Shown here in pieces: positions 9,507 through 19,232 of a DNA stretch of 64,000 nucleotides; position 1 is the stretch's first letter; each line of letters begins with the position of its first letter. The stretch is taken from the NCBI RefSeq assembly GCF_030687295.1, contig NZ_CP117425.1:186001-250000 (forward strand), read 5' to 3'. Source of the stretch: Pseudomonas beijingensis. Lineage in GTDB: Bacteria; Pseudomonadota; Gammaproteobacteria; Pseudomonadales; Pseudomonadaceae. The translations under genes and the position numbers were made by a program. Below the pieces are notes generated by a model. That model was not told the DNA's origin. It saw only the letters and a program-made list of their open reading frames with translations, and ran no database searches.

Positions 9507-10832
9507 ATGGCTCGTTTGCAACGCACCCTTTCACTGGGGGCGGTGGTGCTGTTTGGCATCGCCTATATGACACCCATCATTGTCCTCGGCACTTTCGGCA
9601 TCCTCGCGCAATCCACCACCGGTATGGTCCCCGCCGCTTACCTGGCGGCACTGGTGGCGATGTTTTTTACCGCCATGAGCTACGGCCGAATGGCCACTGC
9701 ATTTCCCGTCGCGGGTTCGGCCTACAGCTACGTGCGCAAGGCGATCAGCCCGAAACTCGGTTTCATCGCCGGCTGGGCGGTGTTGCTCGATTATCTGTTC
9801 TTGCCCATGGCGATCTGGCTGATCGGCGCCGCCTACCTCCATTCCGCATTCCCGAGCGTGCCGCAGTGGCTCTGGGTGCTGGTGTTCATCGGCATCACGA
9901 GTGCGATCAACATCGTCGGCCTGAAATTGGCCAACGGCGTCAACGCATTATTGATGCTGGTGCAATTCCTGGTGCTGATCGCCTTCGTTGCGCTGTGCAT
10001 TCATTACGTCGGTGGTGATGCGAGCACGCCGTTGTGGTCGGTCAAGCCATTCTTCAACGGTGACATGCAGATGCCGTTGATCATGAGCGGTGCGGCCATT
10101 GCCTGTTATTCATTCCTCGGGTTCGACGCGGTGAGCACCTTGACCGAAGAAACCCGCGACCCACGCCGTACCATTCCGCGAGCGATCATGTTGATTACCC
10201 TGATTGGCGGATTGATCTTTGTCAGTGTGTCGTACTTCGTGCAAATCGCGCACCCATCGTTACAGTTCGACAGCGTGGACTCGGCCGCCTATGAAATCGC
10301 CCGCAACATTGGTGGTGACCTGTTCGTGTCGATCTTCCTGATCGGCCTGATCGTCGGCCAGTTCGCGTCGGGGCTGTCGGCCCAGGCGAGTGGCTCACGC
10401 CTGTTGTTCGCCATGGGCCGGGATGGTGTGCTGCCAAAATCGTTCTTCGGCACGCTGCATGAACGCTTTGGTACGCCGGTCAATAGCATTCTGTTGTGTG
10501 CCGTGGTCGCTTTGCTGGCGCTGAAGCTGGACGTCACCACCTCAACCTCGTTCATCAACTTCGGCGCATTCCTGGCGTTCAGCCTGGTGAACCTGTCAGT
10601 GATCTTTCACTACTGGATCGGCGCTGAGAAGAAGGGGCTGCGTGAATGGGTGCTGTTCCTGCTGTTCCCGTTTATCGGTCTGGCGGCGGATGTGTGGTTG
10701 ATGGTCAGCCTTGATCACCTGGCGATCTATCTGGGCCTGAGTTGGCTGGCGATTGGCGTGGTGTATCTGGCGGTGCTGACAGGCGGCTTTCAGCGCCAGC
10801 CACCGGAGATGGATTTCCAGGAAACCACATAA
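9507..10832 (+). CDS. APC-family amino acid/amine permease
   Basis: 441 residues with about twelve membrane segments. The first helix carries the APC substrate-site motif (LGAVVLFGIAYMTPI), and the EETRDPRRTIPRA loop after helix 6 is diagnostic of the APC superfamily, especially PuuP-like transporters. It is co-directional with the amidase, and probably imports its substrate or a related amine. An adjacent inverted repeat at 10847-10872 marks the transcript end. Confidence 0.88.
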   Translation: MARLQRTLSLGAVVLFGIAYMTPIIVLGTFGILAQSTTGMVPAAYLAALVAMFFTAMSYGRMATAFPVAGSAYSYVRKAISPKLGFIAGWAVLLDYLFLPMAIWLIGAAYLHSAFPSVPQWLWVLVFIGITSAINIVGLKLANGVNALLMLVQFLVLIAFVALCIHYVGGDASTPLWSVKPFFNGDMQMPLIMSGAAIACYSFLGFDAVSTLTEETRDPRRTIPRAIMLITLIGGLIFVSVSYFVQIAHPSLQFDSVDSAAYEIARNIGGDLFVSIFLIGLIVGQFASGLSAQASGSRLLFAMGRDGVLPKSFFGTLHERFGTPVNSILLCAVVALLALKLDVTTSTSFINFGAFLAFSLVNLSVIFHYWIGAEKKGLREWVLFLLFPFIGLAADVWLMVSLDHLAIYLGLSWLAIGVVYLAVLTGGFQRQPPEMDFQETT

Positions 10833-10846
10833 AACCCATTGGCCTG

Positions 10847-10872
10847 TATCCCCTCTGTATCTGGAGGGGATA
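10847..10872 (+). terminator. Strong hairpin after the permease gene
   Basis: TATCCCCTC/GAGGGGATA stem with an eight-base loop, 14 bases after the stop. No T-run follows, so it may stabilise the mRNA 3-prime end rather than terminate. Confidence 0.4.
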
Positions 10873-10920
10873 TGCCGTGGGGTATGAAGAGAGACAAAAA
10901 GAAACAGCCAGAAACAAGAA

Positions 10921-10939
10921 AGCCCGCACGAGGCGGGCT
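10921..10939 (-). terminator. Intrinsic terminator of tRNA-Met
   Basis: AGCCCGC/GCGGGCT stem with TTTCTTGTTTC following on the minus strand, about 50 bases after the tRNA 3-prime end. Confidence 0.7.
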
Positions 10940-10986
10940 TCTTGAGGTGATTCATAGACTGCTGTAGACATCTATGGATCGGTACT

Positions 10987-11063
10987 TGGTGGCTACACAG
11001 GGACTTGAACCCCGGACCCCAGCATTATGAATGCTATGCTCTAACCAACTGAGCTATGTAGCC
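10987..11063 (-). tRNA. tRNA-Met (CAT), elongator type
   Basis: A 77-base cloverleaf reads GGCTACATAGCTCAG at its 5-prime end and closes with a matching GTGTAGCC acceptor plus encoded ACCA. The anticodon loop is TTCATAA, anticodon CAT. The T arm GGTTCAAGTCC is standard. The acceptor pairs fully from G1, which fits elongator rather than initiator Met. Confidence 0.95.
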
Positions 11064-11166
11064 AAGTGGCGCGCATTATTCGCCGGTAACGAAGATGTGT
11101 CAAGCGTAAATCTGAAATATTTCTCTGCGCTTTCAACCGCTTAACAATCCTCGCTGCAAATCCCTG

Positions 11167-13225
11167 TCAGCCGAGCTGAAATCTCCCTGTGTTGGCACTC
11201 AAGGCTTTGCTTCCCTGGCTCAGGGTATCGGCCGCCACGTTCACGGCCCGTGCGCCTTCGAGCAAGCGCATGGCCGCCTGGTCGACCTGCTGGATATTGC
11301 CGCTGACCTCGTCGGCGGTGCTGGCCTGTTCATCCACGGCGGTGGCGATTTGCGCCAGGGTGTCGGTGACGCTTTGCACGGCGCTGGCAATTTCTCCCAG
11401 CCGTTCGCCCAGACCGGTGACGGCTTCGGCGTCGGTCTGGGCCTGGCCACAAGCGGCTTCCATCAGGCTGACGGCCTCGTTGACCGTGGCGCGCAGGCTG
11501 TCGACGGTGCCGGCAATCTGTTGCGTGGAGGACTGGGTGCGTTGTGACAGGCTGCGCACTTCATCGGCCACCACCGCGAAACCACGCCCTTGTTCCCCGG
11601 CGCGAGCCGCTTCGATGGCGGCATTGAGGGCCAGGAGATTGGTCTGCTCGGCCACGCCGCGAATGGTATCGACCACCAGTTGGATCTGTTGCCCCTGTTC
11701 GCTGACCCGCCCCAGTGCGGCGGCGGTTTCGTTGAGTCGCTGGTTGAGTTGCTGGATGCTCGCCGTGGTGCGCTGGCTGTCGCGGCTGCTGTCGGCGGCG
11801 ATGCGGCGGGTTTGCTGGGCGCTGTCAGATGCCTGTTCACAACTCTTCGCCACGCCCTGGGAGGTGGCGGCCAGTTGCGTCGCGGCGGCAGCGATCTGGC
11901 TGATCTGCATCTGTTGGGCCTCGACTTCTCCCAGGGCGCCGCTGGAGTGTGTATTGAGGGTGCGCACGGCATTGCTCAACTGCAAGGTCTCGTGATCCAC
12001 CCCCAGCAGGCTGTTGCGCAACTGCACCACGGCGACGTTGAGGGCGGTGCTGATGGCCGCCAGTTCATCACGTCCTTGCACCGGCACTTGCAGGCTGAGA
12101 TTGCCATCGCGCAGGGCCTCGGCCAGCAGGGTGATGCCGCTGGCGCTGCGCCGGATCGACGCTTGCAGGCACACAAAAAGATACAGCGCCGCCAGCAGCA
12201 GGCAACCCAGCACCGTCGCTACCAGGGTGAACTGGCGAATCGCCGAACCGTGGTAGTGTTCCAGTCGCGTATCCAATGCCACCAGTGATTGTTGCCGCAG
12301 GGTCGCCAGGTCGGCGAGGAGGGCGTCCATGTGTTTTTCGAAGTCTTCCGGCTTCAGGTTGATGGAGCCGCCGAACACGCCGTCATCCAGCACTTTCAGG
12401 CCGGCGTCCAAGTGCTTGAGGCTACCTTGGAATTGTCCGGCCCAGGTCTGCAGGTTGCTGGGCAGGCGGGTTTCCAGCAGTGCTCCGGTCTTGACCAGTT
12501 GATCCCGGGCATCGCCGATACGGCTGCGCAGGTCCCGCAGTTGCAGGCGACTCTGCAGCGTGAACTGGCCTGATACTACGGAGGACTGGCCGACGCTGGC
12601 CAGGCGGCCGACCCGTTCGATCAGGTCCGGCGTCTGTTGGGTGGAGATCTGGGTCAGCAGATAAGTCTCCAACCAGGAGGCGAGGGTCAGGCGGTTGTCC
12701 ATGACCATCTGCTCGCGCAACGCTTGCAGGGCGCTGAGGGCCGCGGTGAAGCGGTCATAGCCATCCGGCCACCAACCCACGCTGCCCAGGCTTTTCGAAT
12801 CCAGGCCGTTGAGGCTGGTTTGCAGGGTTTGATAGCGGGCGAGGGTATCGGCTTCGGCCCCTTCGGTTTGCAGCGTATTGGCCAGGTCACTGGCGGCCTG
12901 GTTGAGGGCCGGTTGCACGGCATCGTACGCCGCCATGCGCGGCCAGCGTCGCGGGTGTCGGCTGCCGATTGGTTTCGGTGGCACGCCAGCGGGCGGCGCG
13001 GTTGCGCTGGGCGGTGAGCAGGTTGTCGAGGTTATCCAGTGCCAGCAATTGACGAACCCCGGCGCGTTCCCCGGAAATCAGGCTGAGTTTGTCGCGATAG
13101 TCCTGGCCGATGAGCCACAGGCTGCCCATGAGCGGCAGGATAAAAAGCAGGAACAGCAATTGGAATTTACGGGCGAAGCCGAAATGCCCCAACAACCTGA
13201 TTCCCGGTGATAAAAAAGCCTGCAT
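11167..13225 (-). CDS. Methyl-accepting chemotaxis protein; frameshifted as read
   Basis: Two frames join into a 685-residue receptor if one base is removed near 12944-12952, where the first frame reads ATETNRQPTPATLAA and the second continues MAAYDAVQPALNQA. The start is the ATG at 13225 with GGGGAG 7 bases upstream. Layout: cytoplasmic N-terminus and first membrane helix (about 18-40), a periplasmic all-helical sensor of about 260 residues whose LLTAQRNRAARWRA helix recalls nitrate-sensor (NIT-like) domains, a second helix (LVATVLGCLLLAALYLFVCL), HAMP, and the signalling hairpin with [20 protein letters not shown]. Ligand unknown. It ends beside tRNA-Met. Confidence 0.85.
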
Positions 13226-13556
13226 GCCCATACTCCCCTGAACACCCTTGCACTGTTTTTGTGCGTTTCTACACAAGTGCCAAAACGGGTGCCCTTTTAA
13301 AAGGCTTCGAAAGTTTGTCCAAATCGGCTCGGTAGGCCAGCTCTGTAGCGAAACTTCCCATTCTCGGTCTCCTTTGTAAGGAGCCGCGTTGTAGGGCATT
13401 AACAAGGCAAGATTCAGACCATGGCGTTGGGCTATCACCTTGGAATTCGACAATTTTTCAAGGTCGATAGCAAGCTAAGGGGATAGCCTTGTCGCACCGA
13501 AAAATGGCACATTGACGCACCTGCCCGTGTGCACCCTCTGTCGTATGGAAACTCCC
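13226..13556. other. Intergenic region between chemoreceptor and fsr
   Basis: About 330 bases between divergent genes. The reading frame of the chemoreceptor stays open upstream to 13453 but shows no signal or domain before residue 1, so I treat it as non-coding. It must contain both promoters; no clear operator was seen. Confidence 0.5.
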
Positions 13557-14774
13557 ATGGCTATCAGCAATACCCAGGCCGCCGCCCCATCCGTTGCCGG
13601 CACAGCGCAAAGCAGCCCGTTGGTCATGCGCATCATCGGCGCCGTGGCGCTGGCGCACTTGATCAACGACTTGATCCAGGCGGTGCTGCCCTCGATCTAC
13701 CCGATGCTCAAGGACAGCTACGGCCTGACCTTCACCCAGGTTGGCCTGATCACCCTGACGTTCCAGTTAACCGCATCTTTGTTGCAGCCCTGGGTCGGCT
13801 ATCACACGGATCGACATCCCAAGCCCTGGCTACTGCCGGCCGGGACGGTGTGCACGCTGATCGGCATTGTGATGATGTCCATGGTCGGTAGTTTTGCCTT
13901 GATCCTGTTGGCGGCGGCGTTGATCGGCATCGGCTCGTCGACCTTCCACCCGGAAGCATCGCGGGTGGCACGACTGGCCTCGGGTGGCCGCTACGGGCTG
14001 GCGCAATCGACGTTCCAGGTGGGCGGTAACGCCGGCTCTGCCTTCGGCCCGCTGCTGGCGGCGGCGATCATCATTCCCTACGGGCAAGGCAACGTGGCCT
14101 GGTTCGGGCTGTTCGCCCTGTTTGCGCTGTTCGTGCTGTACCGCATCAGCCGCTGGTACGCCAACCACTTGAACCTGTTCAAGCTCAAGCAAGGCCAGGC
14201 GGCCACCCATGGTCTGTCCAAGGGCCGGGTCTTGAGTGCGCTGGTGGTGCTGGGGCTGCTGGTGTTTTCCAAGTACTTCTACATGGCCAGTTTTACCAGC
14301 TACTTCACGTTCTATCTGATCGAGAAGTTCGACCTGTCGGTGGCTTCTTCGCAGTTGCACCTGTTCCTGTTCCTCGGCGCGGTGGCGGCGGGGACCTTTT
14401 TTGGCGGCCCGATTGGCGACCGGATCGGGCGCAAGGCGGTGATCTGGTTCTCGATCCTCGGCGTGGCACCCTTCACCCTGATCCTGCCTCACGTCGACCT
14501 GCTGTGGACCAGCATCCTCAGCGTGGTCATCGGCTTCATCCTCGCCTCGGCGTTCTCGGCCATCGTCGTGTACGCCCAGGAACTGGTGCCGGGCAATGTC
14601 GGGATGATCGCCGGTGTGTTCTTCGGGCTGATGTTCGGTTTCGGCGGGATTGGCGCTGCGCTGCTGGGGCACCTGGCGGACATCCGGGGTATCGAGTACG
14701 TGTACTGGCTGTGTTCGTTCCTGCCGTTGTTCGGGGTGTTGGCGATATTCCTGCCGAGAACTAAAAAAGTCTGA
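13557..14774 (+). CDS. fsr: Fosmidomycin resistance (Fsr)-family MFS exporter
   Basis: 405 residues from the ATG at 13557 (GGAA about 8 bases upstream); an ATG at 13545 would add four residues. About twelve membrane segments. Fsr hallmarks: AHLINDLIQAVLPSIYPML in helix 1, QPWVGYHTDRHPKPW in the first cytoplasmic loop, FHPEASRVAR after helix 4, and GPIGDRIGRKAV in the central repeat. Homologues pump out fosmidomycin and other small toxic compounds by proton antiport. Monocistronic as far as visible. Confidence 0.9.
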   Translation: MAISNTQAAAPSVAGTAQSSPLVMRIIGAVALAHLINDLIQAVLPSIYPMLKDSYGLTFTQVGLITLTFQLTASLLQPWVGYHTDRHPKPWLLPAGTVCTLIGIVMMSMVGSFALILLAAALIGIGSSTFHPEASRVARLASGGRYGLAQSTFQVGGNAGSAFGPLLAAAIIIPYGQGNVAWFGLFALFALFVLYRISRWYANHLNLFKLKQGQAATHGLSKGRVLSALVVLGLLVFSKYFYMASFTSYFTFYLIEKFDLSVASSQLHLFLFLGAVAAGTFFGGPIGDRIGRKAVIWFSILGVAPFTLILPHVDLLWTSILSVVIGFILASAFSAIVVYAQELVPGNVGMIAGVFFGLMFGFGGIGAALLGHLADIRGIEYVYWLCSFLPLFGVLAIFLPRTKKV

Positions 14775-14853
14775 TCTACATTCAGATGGCCGTGACCGAT
14801 GAGTATTTGTTTTTATGCTGAAAAATCTTTGGATCAGAACGGTGGCCGTCGCC

Positions 14854-15915
14854 ATGGGTAAGCGTAAACGCAAGACTCTGCCGAAGGATTTTGGTCAGCG
14901 GCTGGAGCAGGCCTCGTTTGCCGAACTGGTCGCCGTCTTCGATGCGTGCGAGCTTGAAGCCACCGGGGGTTACAGCAAGAGCACCGCGCTGGGCTTCTAC
15001 AACTGCCCCGACGAACTGGTCCGTTGGCTGGTGGAGCAGGGCGCCGACATTAATGCCCGTGACACTTACCAACGAACGCCCCTGCACCATCGCAGTTCGA
15101 GTTGGATCGGTGGTGTCGATCTGCTGCTGGATTTGGGCGCCGATATCGAGGCGCAGGATTACCAGGGCTACACGCCATTGCATGCCGCGGCCAACAGTCA
15201 CAAGGCCGAGGCCATTGCTGCCCTGATCCGCCGTGGCGCCAATGTCGATGCCAAGAGTCGGCAGGGACAGGGTGTGTTGCATATTGCCCTGGCGACTACC
15301 CGCAATGCCGATATCGAGGCCACCGCGGAAATCGTCCAGACGCTGCTGGCGGCAGGGCTGCAAGCCGATGACCGCATGCTCGCTGAAGTGCAGCGCATCG
15401 GTCGTGAGTTCGAGTTTCACCGGGCCTCCTTCAACCCGGACTACCTCGAGACAACGGACGCTGCCCTGGCCAGTCTTTATCGTCTTTTCAACGTCACTCC
15501 CGTCGCCCCTCGCAAGGTTCACGACGGTCAGGCCGCTATCGTCGTAGCGGCCAGTGACTGGCGTGACCAGCATCAGCAACTGTGGGAGCTGCTGGTGCCA
15601 TCCTCTGGCGCCGCAGCGACGGCGCAGGGTGAGGTGATCCGCATCAGTGGCCGTATTTCCCGAGAGATTCACCACAACGGCTCGGCCAACTGGGACGCGG
15701 ATTTCAAAGCGATGTTGGCGGCTCTGGTTGACCATGTGGGCAGCGCCGTGCCCTTGCCTGCGGCCGAGCTCGCTGAAGCACGGGCGCTGGCTGCCGTTCT
15801 GCGCAATGGCAACGATAACGCCGAGCAGACCGAGCGTCTCTGTGAATTGGCTGTGCGTTGGGTCATCGCCAACCCGCAGCCGGTGCCATTGGCGATGCCC
15901 TCCTATAGCCGATAA
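14854..15915 (+). CDS. Ankyrin-repeat protein
   Basis: 353 residues from MGKRKRKTLPKDF at 14854; an upstream ATG at 14815 lacks a good ribosome site. Residues about 45-190 contain ankyrin repeats: ALGFYNCPDELVRWLVEQGADIN, then TPLHHRSS...LLLDLGADIEAQD, then TPLHAAANSHKAEAIAALIRRGANVD, then a degenerate fourth. The C-terminal 170 residues match no family I recognise and contain no signal or membrane segment. Probably a cytoplasmic protein-protein interaction module; partner unknown. Confidence 0.85.
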   Translation: MGKRKRKTLPKDFGQRLEQASFAELVAVFDACELEATGGYSKSTALGFYNCPDELVRWLVEQGADINARDTYQRTPLHHRSSSWIGGVDLLLDLGADIEAQDYQGYTPLHAAANSHKAEAIAALIRRGANVDAKSRQGQGVLHIALATTRNADIEATAEIVQTLLAAGLQADDRMLAEVQRIGREFEFHRASFNPDYLETTDAALASLYRLFNVTPVAPRKVHDGQAAIVVAASDWRDQHQQLWELLVPSSGAAATAQGEVIRISGRISREIHHNGSANWDADFKAMLAALVDHVGSAVPLPAAELAEARALAAVLRNGNDNAEQTERLCELAVRWVIANPQPVPLAMPSYSR

Positions 15916-16416
15916 CGCGACGGCGTGCCCAGCCTCTTTCAGGATCGAATAGCCCGGCGTGACACCTCGCGCGCGGGCACTTTCACCCTGGATGTCGGGC
16001 CTTTGGTGAATTAAGACTAAAGTACTGTTTTGTATAACGCCTAAGTTTGATTTTGTATAAAACCCGGTCGTGTTAATTTGCTGTCGTGGTTATTGGTCTG
16101 AATGGATTCTGCGGCATTATTCAAGGGTGACCTTGTGGTGACTGGACAAGCAGGCTTCGCATTCTTTCCAGCTATCGCCCTTACTGTCCTGGACATAAGG
16201 CCTTCGGTTCCTGACTTGAATATCTCTACTGCTTTTTGTGCCCCACCTGCCACGTCTCAAATACTTATAAAGCAGCTGTATCGCCGTGCCCTTTCAAGGC
16301 GATTGCCTCGTGGGCCGCGTAAACAGCCATGATTGATTGTTATTCGCCGCGTCGCGCACAAGTTAGAGGCCTTCGTCTTTAACGTTGGCAATAAATAGAA
16401 TCAGGCAGGGGATGAT
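15916..16416. other. Intergenic region with 10-bp direct repeat
   Basis: About 500 bases without a credible gene; a 76-codon open frame at 16102-16332 has no ribosome site or recognisable product. The stretch is AT-rich around 16010-16090 and has TTTTGTATAA twice, at 16028-16037 and 16051-16060, a possible regulator site or promoter element for the downstream chemoreceptor. Confidence 0.4.
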
Positions 16417-18579
16417 ATGAAGTTCAAGTCATTGCAGGCACGCATTTGTGTCACGGCAGGCGTTTGTCTGTTTGTTTCATCGGTCAGCCTGATTATCTAC
16501 GGGCTCTTTACCGCTCGGGCCAATGAGCAATACGTGGCCACCGAAGTCTCGGCGCTGGTTGAAAAATCAACGATCCGGGAAATTCAGAACCTGGCCGAGT
16601 CCCGGGCCAATGCCATCCAGGCCAAGTTGCAGAATGCCCTGGATGCAGCCCGCACCATGGCCAATACCTTTGCCGCCAGCAAGAGCACGCAAAGCCCCCT
16701 GGCATTGGGCAGGGAGCAGATCAATACGGTGTTGCTCAGCGTCCTCAAGGACAACCCTGATTTCAATGGCACCTATTCCTGTTGGGAACCGGATGCGCTG
16801 GATGGACAGGATCTGGCGTTGCGCAATGCCCAGGACGGTAACAATCCACAGACAGGGCGCTTCACGCCTTACTGGACACGTAGCGCCGGTGGCCATGTCG
16901 CGGTGCAGCCGTTGGTCGAGTATGACTCCCCGGACCGTCACCCTAACGGTGTGCCCAAAGGCGGCTGGTACAGCGGCCCGCGCGACACCCTGAAGGAAAG
17001 CGTGCTGGACCCCATTCCTTATGTGGTCCAGGGTAAAAACGTTTGGCTGACCACTTTGTCGGTTCCGATCGTCGCCAATGGCAAGTTCTACGGTGTGGTC
17101 GGTGCTGACTTCGACATCGCTTTTATCCAGAAGCTCAGCGAGCAGATGTCTGCCGAGCTCTACGGCGGCAAAGGCACGGTGACGATCCTGAGTAACCAGG
17201 GCCTGGTGGTTGCGGACAGCCAGCGTACTGACTTGATTGGCCAGCCCATCAAGGCGTTGTTACCTGAGTCCTGGGAAAGCGTGCTGCGCGACATCCAGAG
17301 CGGTCGTGGCAATGGCCTGCTCAATCCACAAACCCAGCATATCGAAGTGCTGATGCCCATTACGCTGGGTCGCACAGGCAAGCCCTGGGCGGTGCTGATT
17401 CGTCTGCCCAAGGCCGTGGTCATGAGCCAGGCGATAGCCCTGGAGCAAGAGCTGCAGGCGCGCAGTATCAGCAACAGCATCTGGCAAGTGTCGGTGGGGA
17501 TGGTCATTTCCCTGTTGGCCCTGGCCGCCCTGTGGTTTGCCGCCGCGAAAATCGTCGGGCCGATCCGCGAGGCCGCGGCCTTGGCCGCCAACATCAGCCT
17601 GGGGGATTTTTCTCGTCGCCTGGTGCAGAAATCCGAGGATGAAGTCGGGCAATTGTCTGTGGCGCTTAACGACATGTCCGAAAGTCTGCAACGCCAGGTT
17701 CGTGTGGCCGAGCGTATTTCCGAAGGTGATCTGGACCTGGAGGTCCGCTTGTCTTCGCCCCACGATACCCTGGGCAAGTCGCTGGAGAAGATGGTCAGCA
17801 ACCTGAACCAGCTGATTTCCGAGGTGCAGACCAGCGCTACGCAGATTACCGGCAGCTCGGCGCAGGTCACTGATCTGAGCCAGTCGTTGTCCGATGGCGC
17901 GTCGAATTCCGCGTCGTCCATTACCGAAATCAGCGCGGTGATGACGCAAATGGCTGCGCAGACCCGGGACAACGCCGCCAACGCCAAGAAAGCCGATGAG
18001 CAATCCCAGGCATCGCGGGCTGATGCGGGGGAGAGCGATAAATTGATGAGCGAGCTGATTGCCGCCATGGCCGAAATCGACAACTCGGGCAAGGACATCA
18101 CCGCGATCATCACCACCATCGACAATATTGCCGCACAAACCAATCTGTTGGCGCTGAACGCGGCCATCGAAGCCGCCCGGGCAGGTGAGCTTGGGCGCGG
18201 TTTTGCCGTCGTTGCCGACGAAGTACGCAGCCTGGCCGCCCGCAGCGCCGAGGCCGCCCAGCAGACGGCGGCATTGATCGCCGACTCATCGAGCAAGACG
18301 CAGCGCGGCATGATCATCGCCGGCCGGACCGCCGAATCGCTGAAAAACATCGTCACGGGAACCAGCGCGGTTTCCAACCTGGTTTCGTTGATCTACCAGG
18401 CCTCCAGCGAGCAGGCTTCGGGCTTGCAGCAGGCCAGCATCGGTTTGGAGCAGATCGATGAAGTGACGCAGAAAAACCAGTCCAACTCACAAGAGTGCGC
18501 GGTGGCGGCCAAGGACCTTTCGGAGCGAGCCTCACTGATGCAGCGTGTGTTGGGACGTTTCAAAGTCAAAAGAGGTTAG
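16417..18579 (+). CDS. Methyl-accepting chemotaxis protein with dCache sensor
   Basis: 720 residues: membrane helix 1 (about 12-32), a large periplasmic double-Cache domain (about 40-345) with the family's PYW and [10 protein letters not shown]...GWYSGPRDT ligand-pocket region and GVVGADFDI strand, helix 2 (about 355-378), HAMP ([20 protein letters not shown]), and the signalling tip [20 protein letters not shown]. dCache receptors of this type in Pseudomonas bind amino acids, polyamines or organic acids. The second half of the ligand site cannot be assigned by eye. A terminator follows, so it is monocistronic. Confidence 0.93.
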   Translation: MKFKSLQARICVTAGVCLFVSSVSLIIYGLFTARANEQYVATEVSALVEKSTIREIQNLAESRANAIQAKLQNALDAARTMANTFAASKSTQSPLALGREQINTVLLSVLKDNPDFNGTYSCWEPDALDGQDLALRNAQDGNNPQTGRFTPYWTRSAGGHVAVQPLVEYDSPDRHPNGVPKGGWYSGPRDTLKESVLDPIPYVVQGKNVWLTTLSVPIVANGKFYGVVGADFDIAFIQKLSEQMSAELYGGKGTVTILSNQGLVVADSQRTDLIGQPIKALLPESWESVLRDIQSGRGNGLLNPQTQHIEVLMPITLGRTGKPWAVLIRLPKAVVMSQAIALEQELQARSISNSIWQVSVGMVISLLALAALWFAAAKIVGPIREAAALAANISLGDFSRRLVQKSEDEVGQLSVALNDMSESLQRQVRVAERISEGDLDLEVRLSSPHDTLGKSLEKMVSNLNQLISEVQTSATQITGSSAQVTDLSQSLSDGASNSASSITEISAVMTQMAAQTRDNAANAKKADEQSQASRADAGESDKLMSELIAAMAEIDNSGKDITAIITTIDNIAAQTNLLALNAAIEAARAGELGRGFAVVADEVRSLAARSAEAAQQTAALIADSSSKTQRGMIIAGRTAESLKNIVTGTSAVSNLVSLIYQASSEQASGLQQASIGLEQIDEVTQKNQSNSQECAVAAKDLSERASLMQRVLGRFKVKRG

Positions 18580-18626
18580 TTTTTTCCAGTCCGCTCCAGG
18601 CGCCCGTCTGGCGTGTGATGAAGCAA

Positions 18627-18662
18627 AATCCCCGTATCAGCGAGTGATGCCGGGGATTTTTC
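18627..18662 (+). terminator. Intrinsic terminator after dCache chemoreceptor
   Basis: AAATCCCCG/CGGGGATTT stem followed by TTTT on the plus strand, about 50 bases after the stop. Confidence 0.85.
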
Positions 18663-18797
18663 AGTTTGGGGGATCGTTCAAGCCAGGTTTGTTCGCTGGC
18701 TGTAGAGGGGCGCAATTGCATTGCTTTGTCCAATGGGGGCTCGATAACGTCCTTGAGGGTGTACTATCGATACTTGCCCATCGGATATCAGTTAGCT

Positions 18798-19232
18798 ATG
18801 TCCACGCTAAGCGAAGAGAGCCGTCAGATCGTAGCTTCTCTGACGCACCGCGTTGGCCCCAACGCTGACACTGCAAGGATCGCTCACGCGATCATTTCAA
18901 TTTTGCAGGATATAGAGGCGACCCTTACGCCCGTCATTGGTCAACAAGGGGTCGCCGCGCTGTATCGCCGCAGCCTGCACTTGTGTGGGTCTACTCATCC
19001 GCGCCTGACCAGCACCTGCGACAGGGTGCAGCCAGGCCTGGTTCTGACTGCTCTTAAATCGGTACTTGTTGAGCAAAGCGAAGCCGATGCGCTGTTTTTC
19101 GGTGAAGCGATGCTGACAGTCTTTTATGAGTTGCTGACCACGCTGATCGGGCCCTCGCTCACCGCACGGTTGCTTCGTGACGTGTGGGAGCCTTCCTTGA
19201 GCGACACCCCTTCGCAGGAAAATTCGCCATGA
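18798..19232 (+). CDS. Small helical protein, first gene of KaiC-like operon
   Basis: 144 residues, almost entirely predicted helix, no signal or membrane segment; start at MSTLSEESRQ. I do not recognise a family. It is not KaiB: it lacks a thioredoxin-like beta pattern. Its TGA overlaps the ATG of the KaiC-like gene (ATGA), so translation is coupled and the products probably act together. It occupies the place where other bacterial KaiC/histidine-kinase operons often carry kaiB. Confidence 0.8.
   Translation: MSTLSEESRQIVASLTHRVGPNADTARIAHAIISILQDIEATLTPVIGQQGVAALYRRSLHLCGSTHPRLTSTCDRVQPGLVLTALKSVLVEQSEADALFFGEAMLTVFYELLTTLIGPSLTARLLRDVWEPSLSDTPSQENSP

Noticed and set aside
16102..16332. 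Open frame of 76 codons in the ankyrin-dCache gap
   Set aside because: No ribosome site or recognisable product; composition looks random.
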